DNA of 64,000 bases from Bacillus sp. AFS006103. GTDB taxonomy: Bacteria; Bacillota; Bacilli; Bacillales; Cytobacillaceae. The DNA is taken from contig NTXX01000027.1 of NCBI GenBank assembly GCA_002559145.1, forward strand, positions 60,396 to 124,395, written 5' to 3'. Position 1 is the stretch's first letter. Every line of letters starts with the position of its first letter. The position numbers and the translations under genes are program-made. Positions 1 through 8,301 of this stretch are shown one piece after another. The notes below the pieces were generated by a model that worked only from the letters and a program-made list of their open reading frames with translations, searched no databases and was not told the DNA's origin.

Positions 1-111
1 TAATTAACGGCGGTCTTATTTTTTCGTAAAATGTAACTTCTTTTATTATGCAATAATATGAAATTCTCCGCATCTCTTTTCTCCTACTTTTGTTATTATT
101 ACGATTAAGAA

Positions 112-137
112 AGTCCCCACCTAAAAGGATGGGGACT
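112..137 (-). terminator. Rho-independent terminator of the HEPN gene
   Basis: The arms AGTCCCC and GGGGACT enclose a short A-rich loop just after the HEPN stop codon. On the minus strand the stem is followed by TTTCTT. Seen directly in the sequence; function inferred. Confidence 0.75.
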
Positions 138-143
138 CTATCA

Positions 144-1973
144 TTAGTTCGCTGCCTCTTTCTCTTCCGCCAGTAAAAATAAGACTAAGTAAACCAACAC
201 GTCCCTGACCCGAATCAGTAAGGCTTCTGTTTTATCAATCAATTCTTTAATCGTAATCGAAACGACCTTGCCATTCGGGGAGGACGGCTCATTTTCATGT
301 ACCTTGATATGAATGAAGGAGTGTGCAATTTTATTACGAATAAAATCAAAATTCGATTCACCCTCCACTATTTTTTTCCAATTATCTTTTTCATAAAAAA
401 GATCTCGTGACAAACTATAAAGAGTCTGTAGGAACGGATTATTTTTCATTGATTGTTTAATCGGCTCTCTAATGTTTTCATAACCAATTCCATGTTGTTC
501 ATACCATATCTTTTTATAGGTAATTTCATCATTCCGCGTAACTTCCAATTCATAGTATTCTTTAATAAACGTGGCCACTCGGTCAAAAAGCCCATAGGAC
601 TGCAGGTAGCATTGTTTCATTCTTTCCACAAAAAGACCCTTCTTATCATCTGGACTAGTTTCGAAGCCTTTAGAGGACTCGAAAAAGAACTGTCTGATAA
701 TCATAAATTCATGCTTCATTAATTTATATAAGAAGCTAAAATATTCATTTCGCTCCCCAGATAAGAATGATACGTCAATATGGTCACTGCTAGGATAACG
801 AGAATGAAATGACGGCACAAGGGAAAGGTATAGTTCCTTTTTAGAACACCACTCCTCATACGTTTCTTCCTCTGAAGGGTAAGGACCGTCTTTTATTTCT
901 GCAAGAGAAACCGGCGGTGGTGATGTATAAGAATTTAACAGCTGATCTTCAAGCCCTTCTTCCTTAATGGCTTCAATTAATGGTTGGAATAAATGATTGC
1001 CCTGACGGTCATACATTTTGCTCATTAATTCTGCTTCAGCATCTAAATAAATCCATAATTGTTCAGGAATATACTTTCCTACTAGTGCCTCTTCCCTAAT
1101 CGAACCATATTCTTGCTCAAAAGATAAATGATTAGACCCTACTAAATACCGTTCAGCAATATCCTTGGAATCCGCCAATACACCTGCCATCCACTCTAAA
1201 AGTATATGATATGGTTTTCGATTATGTTGTAATTTCAGAAACGGTAGCCAGTGCATCAAGCTTTTAACATAGCCGGCTTTATATTGAATATCCACTTCTG
1301 GATCATCCATCCATTCGTAATATTCTTCCTTATCAGCTCGGATCGTGTCCCAGATTCTTGCATCAAGAGCATATAAATCTCTTAACTTTGGTATTAAGCT
1401 TTCAATTTCATATTCAATAAGGACCGACACTAAATCCTTATCGTCTTCCTCAGAATCCTCAATATCATTAACATTAATCCCTACCCTAATCGATGATACA
1501 CGGCGCGATGACCTTCTATTTGTTGGTTCTATTAAGAATGGCAACTCAGCACTCTGTTCATGTCGATTAAGGTCAAATAAGATATCTTCTCTTGCTTCTT
1601 CACTCTTTAAGTATCCTAGTAATTTTCGGGTTTCAAGTAATATAGTATAGAAGGATTCCTTGTATTTGATTCGGTCCTCTTGTAGCTGTGGATCAAGAAA
1701 CTTATATTCTTTAAATGCCAGCTGTGCTTTGTCATAAGCATAAAGGCTATGAGAGATGAATTTATTTTTTACTTTCTTCATAAACCGTATGGATTCTTTA
1801 TAATAATCTTCATTATAAGGATAGTTTTTTAAAAATGACTGTAACTTATCAAAAAACGTATTAAGTTGATATCCATTGTAGTTACTTAAGTTTGCTGCAA
1901 TTTCACAAATATTGTCCCAACGCTGTTCCTCAGTTAGAGGGCTTCTTTTTGGTACCCGGTTTCTTCCCTTCAT
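144..1973 (-). CDS. HEPN-domain protein, LA2681-like (candidate RNase)
   Basis: About 609 residues, mostly helical and acidic, with no signal peptide. Near residue 545 the sequence RNKIAH gives the R-x4-H motif that defines catalytic HEPN ribonucleases. The preceding 'LSRDLF' block resembles the LA2681 HEPN subgroup, a tentative family match from memory. The N-terminal two thirds could be a helical-repeat sensor. I chose the ATG at 1973 because a GGAGTG ribosome site lies seven bases upstream; the frame itself opens slightly earlier. It sits alone next to an integrase remnant and ends in its own terminator. HEPN proteins often act as abortive-infection or toxin RNases, but no antitoxin partner is visible here, so a defence role is inference. 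Confidence 0.65.
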   Translation of the reverse strand: MKGRNRVPKRSPLTEEQRWDNICEIAANLSNYNGYQLNTFFDKLQSFLKNYPYNEDYYKESIRFMKKVKNKFISHSLYAYDKAQLAFKEYKFLDPQLQEDRIKYKESFYTILLETRKLLGYLKSEEAREDILFDLNRHEQSAELPFLIEPTNRRSSRRVSSIRVGINVNDIEDSEEDDKDLVSVLIEYEIESLIPKLRDLYALDARIWDTIRADKEEYYEWMDDPEVDIQYKAGYVKSLMHWLPFLKLQHNRKPYHILLEWMAGVLADSKDIAERYLVGSNHLSFEQEYGSIREEALVGKYIPEQLWIYLDAEAELMSKMYDRQGNHLFQPLIEAIKEEGLEDQLLNSYTSPPPVSLAEIKDGPYPSEEETYEEWCSKKELYLSLVPSFHSRYPSSDHIDVSFLSGERNEYFSFLYKLMKHEFMIIRQFFFESSKGFETSPDDKKGLFVERMKQCYLQSYGLFDRVATFIKEYYELEVTRNDEITYKKIWYEQHGIGYENIREPIKQSMKNNPFLQTLYSLSRDLFYEKDNWKKIVEGESNFDFIRNKIAHSFIHIKVHENEPSSPNGKVVSITIKELIDKTEALLIRVRDVLVYLVLFLLAEEKEAAN

Positions 1974-2138
1974 TTTTTTCACTCCTAAAGACAAATCATT
2001 CTATTGTTTATATTCTTTATAATCATTATTAACACTATTTTCAGTAAAATAACAAGAATAGAGGTTAAGATTATAAAAACACTATTTTGTTGGCCACATT
2101 TTTTAGACCCTGCGAGTAAATGGCAAAAATGCGCGAGT

Positions 2139-2282
2139 ATAGTAGGACTAACAATGAAGGATTTCGACTTTAAAAATAATACAAAAACCCTTAACAAAAC
2201 TTGGGGTTATGCCAAAAAGCATTCTGAGGGTTTTAGACCGACAAAAAACGAAGCATCCAACCGTACAATAAAAATAGAATAA
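2139..2282 (+). pseudogene. Tyrosine integrase fragment (phage/ICE type)
   Basis: This + strand stretch translates as 'IVGLTMKDFDF...' through 'FRPTKNEASNRTIKI', then a stop. It matches the region of Tn916/ICE-type integrases that follows the first catalytic Arg (usually G-L-T-W-x-D-I-D-F, then KPTKT.xS.RTI). The catalytic R-H-R-Y box is absent and the flanking frame carries no integrase-like sequence, so only about 48 codons survive. It marks an old mobile element next to the defence cluster. Family match is by eye. Confidence 0.65.
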
Positions 2283-2401
2283 AAACAATGAACGCATTTA
2301 AAAGACTTTTTTAGACATTGTCACCAAATATGTATGGATTATTTTTTAATATTGCTAGTCAAAAACCTTTTTCATCAGTTTTCCCTAAAATAAAAAAGAC
2401 T

Positions 2402-2431
2402 CACAGACATTGATATATCAATATTTGTGTG
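2402..2431 (-). terminator. Hairpin with T run, minus strand
   Basis: A near-perfect palindrome centred on ATTGATATATCAAT, extended by CACA/TGTG arms. Read on the minus strand it is followed by TCTTTTTTATTTT. It lies just past the stop of the small gene at 2498, so it probably ends that transcript. Confidence 0.65.
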
Positions 2432-2497
2432 TGTTTTATCGTAATAAAATTTAACTCGTTTTCATCAAAAAATTCCGAGTGAGGGTCGAACTGGAAA

Positions 2498-2704
2498 CTA
2501 ATTTGTCTGAAATCTATTCAATTTATTTAGATGGTATTTTATATTCTCATCACTTTTAGGATGATCCTGTTCCGTCCGCAAGTTGAATTCCATTTTCCGT
2601 AGACTGTACGTATCCTCTTCTGATAAATTGGCTAGATTAATATTTTCTTCATTTAATAATGAAAATAATGCTACTTCTGACGATTCTAGATCTATATCCT
2701 TCAA
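2498..2704 (-). CDS. Small acidic hypothetical protein
   Basis: 68 residues, rich in Glu, Asn and Leu ('SLLNEENINLANLSEEDTYSLRKM'-like content), with no motif I recognise. It ends just before a good terminator hairpin and runs in the same direction as the JAB pseudogene upstream. The start has no strong ribosome site, so it may be a short real gene or the tail of a longer one that has lost its front. Confidence 0.35.
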   Translation of the reverse strand: MKDIDLESSEVALFSLLNEENINLANLSEEDTYSLRKMEFNLRTEQDHPKSDENIKYHLNKLNRFQTN

Positions 2705-2830
2705 AGAGTTACCTGTAAATTGTAAGCCCTGATTTCAAATTGATATTTTTGAAACTCTCCCACTATATAAGAAGTCTTGTACCCAAGTTTTTTCGTTTTA
2801 GGTGCGCTGTGGGGATCGGATGATTCATTA

Positions 2831-3300
2831 TTAAAAAATTCTAGTCCGTTCATTTTCATAAATATTGATTGTTAGCGGTTTGTTTTCTTTTCCATCCCTG
2901 GTTATGGCGATGATGATTTCAAATGGATACTTGTTCGTTAATGAATATAAAATGTCACCATTACTCGGACATGCCCAGTCTGAGAAATACTCTTCATATG
3001 GGTGACTGTGATAAGTTCCAATAAAATTGGATGTTGAAAATAAATGTCTGGAGGCTTTTAAGGCTGCCTTCACTTTCGGATTGGTTTGGACTGAATTTTT
3101 TGTTCTCTTCGCCACACTTCCTACTGGAAATATATAATCACATTCTACATATTCCCCTTTATCCAAGCCAAATAACAGCCACTTAATTCGGAATGTATCT
3201 TTTTTACATTATCCGGAAAATACTGAACTGCATATAAAATAATAGTAGAAAAAGTGTTTTGAACCAATTCCAAGTAGTTCTTTTGCTGAGCCCTTATCAT
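2831..3300 (-). pseudogene. JAB/JAMM metallopeptidase, frameshifted
   Basis: Two frames join into one JAB/MPN-type protein. The first, from an ATG at 3300, ends '...KKIHSELSGCYLA'; the second continues 'DKGEYVECDYIFPVG...' and carries GTYHSHP, then 'CPSNGD'. Together these give the JAMM zinc motif: Glu in HSELSG, then HxHP and S-x2-D. Adding one T to the T run at about 3160 would restore the frame and read '...GCYFGLDKGEY...'. Such peptidases remove ubiquitin-like conjugates and occur in CBASS and Bil-type antiviral operons as well as elsewhere. No E1, E2 or ubiquitin-like gene is intact nearby. The break is either a real mutation or a homopolymer read error. Confidence 0.65.
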
Positions 3301-3382
3301 TTCTCCTTTATATCTTAACTTTTCAAATTCTATCAATTTGCAAATACTTAAACAAAATAGGTTTTTTATTATGTTTGTTTGT

Positions 3383-3562
3383 CTAATAAGAATCCTTGAT
3401 CCGAGTATCAACACGCATTTGCAAGACATTGGGGAACCCTTCCTTTGGCAATAGCACCTCTGCCTGTCTAATTTCCTATTATAGCCATTCTCTATTGCGT
3501 CGGTTATCAGGACCACTCAAAGACCAATTATTTCTTCCACGGCCAATTTTATCGTCAAACCA
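3383..3562 (-). pseudogene. Tail of an unidentified gene, possibly DarT-like
   Basis: Two minus-strand frames in succession look like decayed protein: 'WFDDKIGRGRNNWSLSG...' and, in the next frame, 'RQAEVLLPKEGFPNVLQ...' before a stop. The phrase 'QAEVLLP' weakly resembles the end of DUF4433/DarT ADP-ribosyltransferases ('QAEFLV..'). There is no start codon and at least one frame change. This may be a lost upstream partner of the JAB gene. Identification is weak. Confidence 0.25.
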
Positions 3563-3624
3563 ATTTCTTATTAATCGCTTTTATGTATTAGGTAATCCGT
3601 TGTTTTGGTGCTAAAATGGTATTA

Positions 3625-4236
3625 TTAATTTCCTAACATATCCACACATAAAAATCGAAACTCAGAATTGCTGGCAGGGAACGTTGAGTAAGTTTTCCAT
3701 TTCATCTTATGTACACTTTTCAAATGAACAGGATTTTCCCGCCCGTTTGTGGTTCCATATCCTGCTTCTTCTTTCCAGCCGCATTCCCCTGAAAGGCAAT
3801 TTCCCTCAAAAAGAAGAAAATCCTCGTCAACTGATCTGCGTTTTACAGGTTGCTGCCAATACAAATGGTCATTGGTTAATAGAATTGCATATCCCATTCT
3901 AAGAGGATTTTCTAAACATAATTTCTCTATCGATTGAACATCCTTTAAAAAATCATAGCGACTTATGTCCTGTGCTCCATGATTTTTAAGATCATATTTC
4001 TCACCATTTACCTCAACAGAAAGTTTTTTAGTCTTGTGGCGCAATTGTATTACTATTTCTTTTCCATCCTGTTCAATCCAAAGGTCAACACGTATTCCGT
4101 TGATAGTCTTGTTTTTTTCTGGTCTTAGACCCTCTGCCCATAATATATTATGTAAAGCCTCTTGGAAATCCCTCTCAGACCGAAAAACAGGACTTTTCTC
4201 CGAAAGGAAAGACAATATTCTTTCAATATTTACCAT
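3625..4236 (-). CDS. PD-(D/E)XK nuclease-like protein, altered catalytic residues
   Basis: 203 residues. The N-terminal helix with 'E-ALHNILW' is followed by 'GIRVDLWI', then 'GKEIVIQLRHKTKKL'. This is the order seen in a PD-(D/E)XK-like family, in which I recall the last strand as '(I/V)ELKYKT'. Here the expected E-x-K reads Q-x-R, so cutting activity may be lost, although the Asp in VDLW is present. The later block 'RYDFLKDVQSIEKL' and 'GYAILLTNDHLYW' also fit that family. The gene runs with the DUF1643 gene 35 bases upstream, probably as one transcript. A non-catalytic DNA-binding role cannot be excluded. Confidence 0.55.
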   Translation of the reverse strand: MVNIERILSFLSEKSPVFRSERDFQEALHNILWAEGLRPEKNKTINGIRVDLWIEQDGKEIVIQLRHKTKKLSVEVNGEKYDLKNHGAQDISRYDFLKDVQSIEKLCLENPLRMGYAILLTNDHLYWQQPVKRRSVDEDFLLFEGNCLSGECGWKEEAGYGTTNGRENPVHLKSVHKMKWKTYSTFPASNSEFRFLCVDMLGN

Positions 4237-4271
4237 GATTTTACCTCCTATTATGAAAACCTCTTTGTTTA

Positions 4272-4760
4272 CTAATAAATATATGAAGTCGGTTCTAAAG
4301 CTTTTTTTGCACGGCTGGGATGTTTCGGTTGTTTACATTTCAAAACTTCTAAACAATGAATCTCCCTCGATAAACTCTTAATCAAGGTTAGAACTTCACG
4401 ATCCCTTCGTCTGAATGAACCATGCTCTCCCCAAGTAGCAATGATTATGTCAGCATTTTTTACAGCATTCAGAATATACTCGTCATTGTCTTTTCCCACA
4501 GGATTCTTTGCAACTTTCATCACTTGTGGGTCTGTTGCCCTTATTGCGAACAAATTTACTTCTTCAAGTGAGCCAAATGAGCCATTTTCCCACCTTTTTG
4601 AGAAATCGATACAACGACTTAAAGTTTGGTCGTCTTCGTATTCATCGGCTGTACTTGGGTTTAGGCAAATAAATACCACTCTCTTTTTATTTTTATCCCA
4701 TGTTCTTTTTATTGAATAACGATATTCTCTCTGTTCATCAAAAAATGCCTCTTTAATCAT
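4272..4760 (-). CDS. DUF1643 family protein
   Basis: About 162 residues. It shows the DUF1643 hallmarks: 'FICLNPSTAD', 'DQTLSRCIDF', 'NLFAIRATDP' and 'IIATWGEHG'. The biochemical role of the family is unknown to me; members are common next to nucleases and in phage or island DNA. The ATG at 4760 follows a GGGGGAGAG ribosome site, while the frame also allows an upstream GTG. It sits between the GIY-YIG gene (upstream) and the PD-(D/E)XK-like gene (downstream), all in one direction with short gaps, suggesting a three-gene unit. Confidence 0.75.
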   Translation of the reverse strand: MIKEAFFDEQREYRYSIKRTWDKNKKRVVFICLNPSTADEYEDDQTLSRCIDFSKRWENGSFGSLEEVNLFAIRATDPQVMKVAKNPVGKDNDEYILNAVKNADIIIATWGEHGSFRRRDREVLTLIKSLSREIHCLEVLKCKQPKHPSRAKKALEPTSYIY

Positions 4761-4802
4761 CAAACTCTCCCCCACATAAAGGTTTTATATAAAACTTTTT
4801 TA

Positions 4803-5594
4803 TTACTCTTTCAAGAATATATCCTTTGCTTCTTGTACAAGTTTCATAGCTGTATCTAAACTTTTCCCCTGGTATATCCATTGGCAAGTCCCCATTTTTT
4901 TCACTTTAGCCTCTTCTTTTGTCAACATAGTAAGTCCGTCCACTTTTGTCACTGTCACATTGAATTCAATCTTTAAAACATTAACTGCTTTTACTAGTTT
5001 TAGAATACGGTTATGGCCTTGAAAAAAAGTTACACCAGTTTTATTGTATTCTGGCAGAAAACTAGGTCCTAATACAGCTTGTACTTTTTCAACTAATTCT
5101 TCGCCATAATTATAAAACCTATAATTTGTTATATTCCGATTTTCATTCTCCTTACTTACCATAGGGGATTTGAATGTATGATTTGATACTCCTGAAGTTA
5201 AAGTCTCCGAAGGTATAGTAAAAAGGGGATCAAGTACATACTCTAGCATTTTTTCGATAATTTGACGGTCTTTTTCCGTTTCTAATTCTAGCCAAAAAAC
5301 GTCAACCTCTCCTTGGTGTTTTAAGAAAAATTTATGCCAACGCTGGTCTTTTGTATCACCTGGCACAGGTTGAAACGATTCGAGATAATGGCTATACAAT
5401 CTATTCTTAAGTGGCTTTCCCTTCCCAATATAGAGAATTTCTTTTTCAGCGTTCTTATAGACATATAAACCATTATGATTTTTAACGTAATTATGGATAT
5501 ACGCCCTCACATTTTTCTTTTCCACTTCATCTTGTGGCATAACATGTTTAATCTTGAAATGCTTCCACTTTCCCTCTTCAGAATCAAATGGCAA
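4803..5594 (-). CDS. GIY-YIG nuclease domain protein
   Basis: 263 residues from a TTG start. Residues about 40-75 hold the nuclease signature: GLYVYK, then ILYIGKGKPLKNRLYSHY, with Arg in KNRLYSHY and a Glu in 'IEKMLEYV' as the likely catalytic pair. The C-terminal half is unassigned. Coding-like sequence continues upstream in frame as 'IDYEKFLVENEILPFDSE'; an ATA codon at 5628-5630 stands nine bases from a GAGG ribosome site. The native start may therefore be ATA, or a base change has destroyed an ATG. GIY-YIG proteins include homing, restriction and repair enzymes, so the exact role is open. Confidence 0.75.
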   Translation of the reverse strand: MPFDSEEGKWKHFKIKHVMPQDEVEKKNVRAYIHNYVKNHNGLYVYKNAEKEILYIGKGKPLKNRLYSHYLESFQPVPGDTKDQRWHKFFLKHQGEVDVFWLELETEKDRQIIEKMLEYVLDPLFTIPSETLTSGVSNHTFKSPMVSKENENRNITNYRFYNYGEELVEKVQAVLGPSFLPEYNKTGVTFFQGHNRILKLVKAVNVLKIEFNVTVTKVDGLTMLTKEEAKVKKMGTCQWIYQGKSLDTAMKLVQEAKDIFLKE

Positions 5595-5630
5595 AATTTC
5601 GTTTTCGACTAAAAATTTTTCATAATCTAT

Positions 5631-6149
5631 AAAAAATCACCTCGCAAATTCCACAATTTATTTAGAATTTCTTATCCTAAAAACAAAGATTCCACATAAA
5701 TCTGCAGTATCCAAGTTTTATCTATGTTTTTCTTACACTTATGTAATAGTACTTTAGACTTATTCTACCTATAAACAATGATTTCCTTTTAACAGCTAAA
5801 ACAAGATGTTAAATTTCAACACACGAAAAAAGTGTCAAACACCATCCAGAAAATTGGATGGTGTTTGACACCTTTTTTATTATTGTACTATTTTCAAATA
5901 CTAACCTTAAATATCGGCGCTGATCCCCAGTTCGTTAACACTTTACCTTACCGAGGGACAGGCACCTAATCCATTCTTGACTACTTTTAAGTATCTTATT
6001 TACAATTGAATCAAGTTCTTGACAGTACTGAACTAAGTTTTTCCTGATTATCCAGAACCACGCATAAGGATCAAGACCAAAAATCAGGTGGAAAGATATT
6101 TAGTACTTTTCTTTAATCAATTTTCCGTTCCATATACCTCCTCTCCTGC
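5631..6149. other. Gene-free stretch with hairpin repeats
   Basis: No convincing gene. It contains the strong hairpin at 5832-5871 and, at about 5921-5972, a decayed relative of the GTGCCTGACCCCC palindromes found near 40.75 and 44.8 kb ('CTGATCCCCAGTTCGTTAAC' then 'GGGACAGGCACC'). A 44-codon open stretch on the minus strand ends inside this repeat and has no usable start codon. Confidence 0.5.
5832..5871. terminator. Bidirectional hairpin terminator
   Basis: A perfect 17-bp stem with arms beginning GTGTCAAACACCATCC and a six-base loop, flanked by an A run on the left and a T run on the right. It can end transcripts from either side; on the minus strand it lies downstream of the repeat-protein gene. 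Confidence 0.75.
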
Positions 6150-6494
6150 TCACCGTTTTCTACTAATCTCTTCGTAGACTTCGAACATTTCATCCGCTTC
6201 TAAATCTGCATTGGCGATTGAACTAATTTCTATTTCAGAGAATTTTGATTCAATCGCCCATAGGATAATTTTCATTTGATCTGCCTCAAAACTCTGATTG
6301 GCATAAAGCTTGATTTGCTTGATTGGAAAGCCCTGTTCTAAGCCCCAACGGATTCTTTCCATTTGTTCTTCATCAAAATGAGGCTGCGCAAAGAGCTCGA
6401 TTTCCTCGGCTGTTAGCCCATGCTTTTCACCAAGCTTGATTTGGACTAATTGTGAATCCGAAAAAAGTGTCTGATTCTGACTCATTTCATACAC
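6150..6494 (-). CDS. Short-repeat helical protein of the unassigned cassette
   Basis: 114 residues made of about three related units of some 30 residues, each built on 'F(D/E)..QM..I.W.(L/I)E..F....I..(Y/I)AN'. Comparable repeats ('QMEQIRLGLE') occur in proteins of plasmids and integrative elements of firmicutes; function is not known to me. The track-long frame starts with a GTG that directly abuts the stop of the 23-residue peptide gene, so translation is probably coupled; an ATG three codons later is an alternative. It is the last gene of the cassette and has no signal peptide or membrane segment. Confidence 0.6.
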   Translation of the reverse strand: MYEMSQNQTLFSDSQLVQIKLGEKHGLTAEEIELFAQPHFDEEQMERIRWGLEQGFPIKQIKLYANQSFEADQMKIILWAIESKFSEIEISSIANADLEADEMFEVYEEISRKR

Positions 6495-6566
6495 CTACCT
6501 ACTATTTAATTTGGCAAAAAACCATAATACAAATATAACAACTGCGATACCTATAATGATGATCAA
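6495..6566 (-). CDS. 23-residue hydrophobic peptide
   Basis: A TTG start at 6566 follows a perfect AAGGAGG ribosome site eight bases upstream, and the site overlaps the stop of the preceding gene. The product is 'MIIIIGIAVVIFVLWFFAKL' plus three more residues: one membrane helix with a short basic tail. Its stop codon abuts the start of the repeat-protein gene. The strong ribosome site and exact packing support a real gene. Single-helix peptides of this kind can be toxins, subunits or regulators of membrane proteins; which applies is unknown. Confidence 0.6.
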   Translation of the reverse strand: MIIIIGIAVVIFVLWFFAKLNSR

Positions 6567-6579
6567 CGATATTTCCTCC

Positions 6580-8301
6580 TTAATTCGCCAAACCTATATA
6601 ATTTTCCCATTCTTTATCAAAATCAATTTCCATATTGAAGATGCGATTAATCTTTTCTAAGTCATCTTTAACAGAATCCGAATATAGATTCATTTGCATG
6701 AATCGTTCTTCCATTGTAGTAATCTCGTCTGCCACTTGATTTATGATACTATCTATTTCAGTATTGGTTTCGGTTTCTAATGTAGTAATGGCAGCATCAT
6801 ACTTATGGTTTGATTCAACAAAAATCTTTTCGATATTCGCCATCATAAAACCATATCTTACGTTAAAAAGATCAGCCTTTTGTAAAATCAGCATCACCAG
6901 ATTCGTAGTTATCACAACTGCAAGTATCTCAATCGCTTCTACTAAAAAGGATGGAATTGAAAATTGTTTCTCCAAATACTCCATTAAAATAATAACAACT
7001 GTATTTGCAATGGTAACAGACATTAAATTAAAAATACTATCGGCTTTTTGAGCTGGTGTTGCTTTTTTGTCGAATAGAATTTTGACAGAATCCACAACAG
7101 CTAGAACTAAATCCTTCACTAGGTTCATAATACGCTTTACAGTATCCTTGACAATCGTAAGTAAAATATCAAAAAACGTTTTTAGCAGCTTTTTAATAGA
7201 GTTTCCTGCAAAGTTAGCTAGAATATATTTCAGTTTTGATGAAACATACTTAATCACACGTTTTCCAGCCTTTTTTATGTCATGAAAAAAGCTTTCTAAC
7301 GTTACAAAGCCATTGCTTAAAATCACCTTTACTTCATGAACTAGTGGCGGCAGGATATAATAGATCAATTGACCAGTCATAATTTTCCCCATCGACATCG
7401 AGGTTGCGAGGGCTGCATCACCACCAACTTTTCTAAAGTTTGTGTGTTTTAACGCGGTCAAACTTTCAACATTTCCGATATGACGATAATTTCTCTCAAG
7501 TTCCTTCTTTACTTGCTTAGGAACCTTTCCATCCTCGTTTATATAGCCTTTATCTAGTAATACCTTTTTCGTGTCAGGAGAGGCGTTTTCCCACTTTTGA
7601 ATCGTTTCTTCAACGTTGGCGGCAGCGCCCTTGGACTGATTGGCACGTTCATTGATCCATTGCATATTATCTTCTGAATTATAGACCTTTTTCATTTCAT
7701 CCACATAAGCCTGATCCAAATAATTAGAATTGAAAGAAGCGTCTTTTACAGCCCGAACATGGTCACCTTGAATCGTTTCTTTACGTTCCGATTGACCGGT
7801 TAAATCATCGTTCATGAAATCACTTTCCGGATTTATTTCATCGTATTTATAGTAAGACCGGGAAGAGTATTTCTTACCAGTTTTATCATAGTACGGTTCG
7901 TTTTTTTCGCGCGGACCCTCAAATACTTTTTTAGTGGCAACCTCATCACGTTTATTGATATTTTTTAACGTAGCTGAAAATTCGGGATCATCATTGTAAT
8001 TCATAACTTCCTTTTGGTACTCTGTATTTCCTTGAAGAGGGTCATATTCATCTTTATAATCAAAAGATGTAATCCGCTTTGCTAATTGATCCGCAGTGAT
8101 GAATAGATCTCCCATATCAAAATACCTGCGGACAACTTGTCCAGAAATATCCCGTGCACATGAGGTAACCAGCTGCGTCCCAATATTCGTAGATAAAAAT
8201 TCCTTCATATTTGTATTCATTTGGGTCATAATATTAAGGTAAATCTTCTTTTCTATTTCGGCTAGGCTGTTTCTAAGCAGTACGACTTTTTTTATTTCCA
8301 T
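6580..8301 (-). CDS. Large membrane protein with HNH-like motif, unassigned
   Basis: 573 residues, not recognised as a named family. Residues about 175-225 read 'QGDHVRAVKD' then 'NSEDNMQWINERANQSKG'. This looks like an HNH-type core, with D-H at 180-181, a conserved Asn near 212 and a following 'N.sK' helix; it lacks the zinc-binding Cys residues. After residue 290 come amphipathic basic helices (340-410) and two strong membrane helices (about 427-443 and 452-473), then a coiled-coil-like acidic tail. Its start overlaps the end of the upstream gene by 29 bases, so they are co-translated. A membrane-tethered nuclease or toxin is a reasonable guess, but no activity can be stated from sequence alone. 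Confidence 0.55.
   Translation of the reverse strand: MEIKKVVLLRNSLAEIEKKIYLNIMTQMNTNMKEFLSTNIGTQLVTSCARDISGQVVRRYFDMGDLFITADQLAKRITSFDYKDEYDPLQGNTEYQKEVMNYNDDPEFSATLKNINKRDEVATKKVFEGPREKNEPYYDKTGKKYSSRSYYKYDEINPESDFMNDDLTGQSERKETIQGDHVRAVKDASFNSNYLDQAYVDEMKKVYNSEDNMQWINERANQSKGAAANVEETIQKWENASPDTKKVLLDKGYINEDGKVPKQVKKELERNYRHIGNVESLTALKHTNFRKVGGDAALATSMSMGKIMTGQLIYYILPPLVHEVKVILSNGFVTLESFFHDIKKAGKRVIKYVSSKLKYILANFAGNSIKKLLKTFFDILLTIVKDTVKRIMNLVKDLVLAVVDSVKILFDKKATPAQKADSIFNLMSVTIANTVVIILMEYLEKQFSIPSFLVEAIEILAVVITTNLVMLILQKADLFNVRYGFMMANIEKIFVESNHKYDAAITTLETETNTEIDSIINQVADEITTMEERFMQMNLYSDSVKDDLEKINRIFNMEIDFDKEWENYIGLAN

Noticed and set aside
453..1650. Plus-strand open frames opposite the HEPN gene
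   Set aside because: They lie antisense to a clear coding gene, have odd composition and no ribosome sites.
2004..2138. Front part of the + strand integrase frame
   Set aside because: The residues before 'IVGLT' do not match an integrase; they arise from intergenic DNA.
3145..3516. The 123-residue frame as one gene
   Set aside because: Only its last part fits the JAB N-terminus; its front lies over a decayed fragment in another frame.
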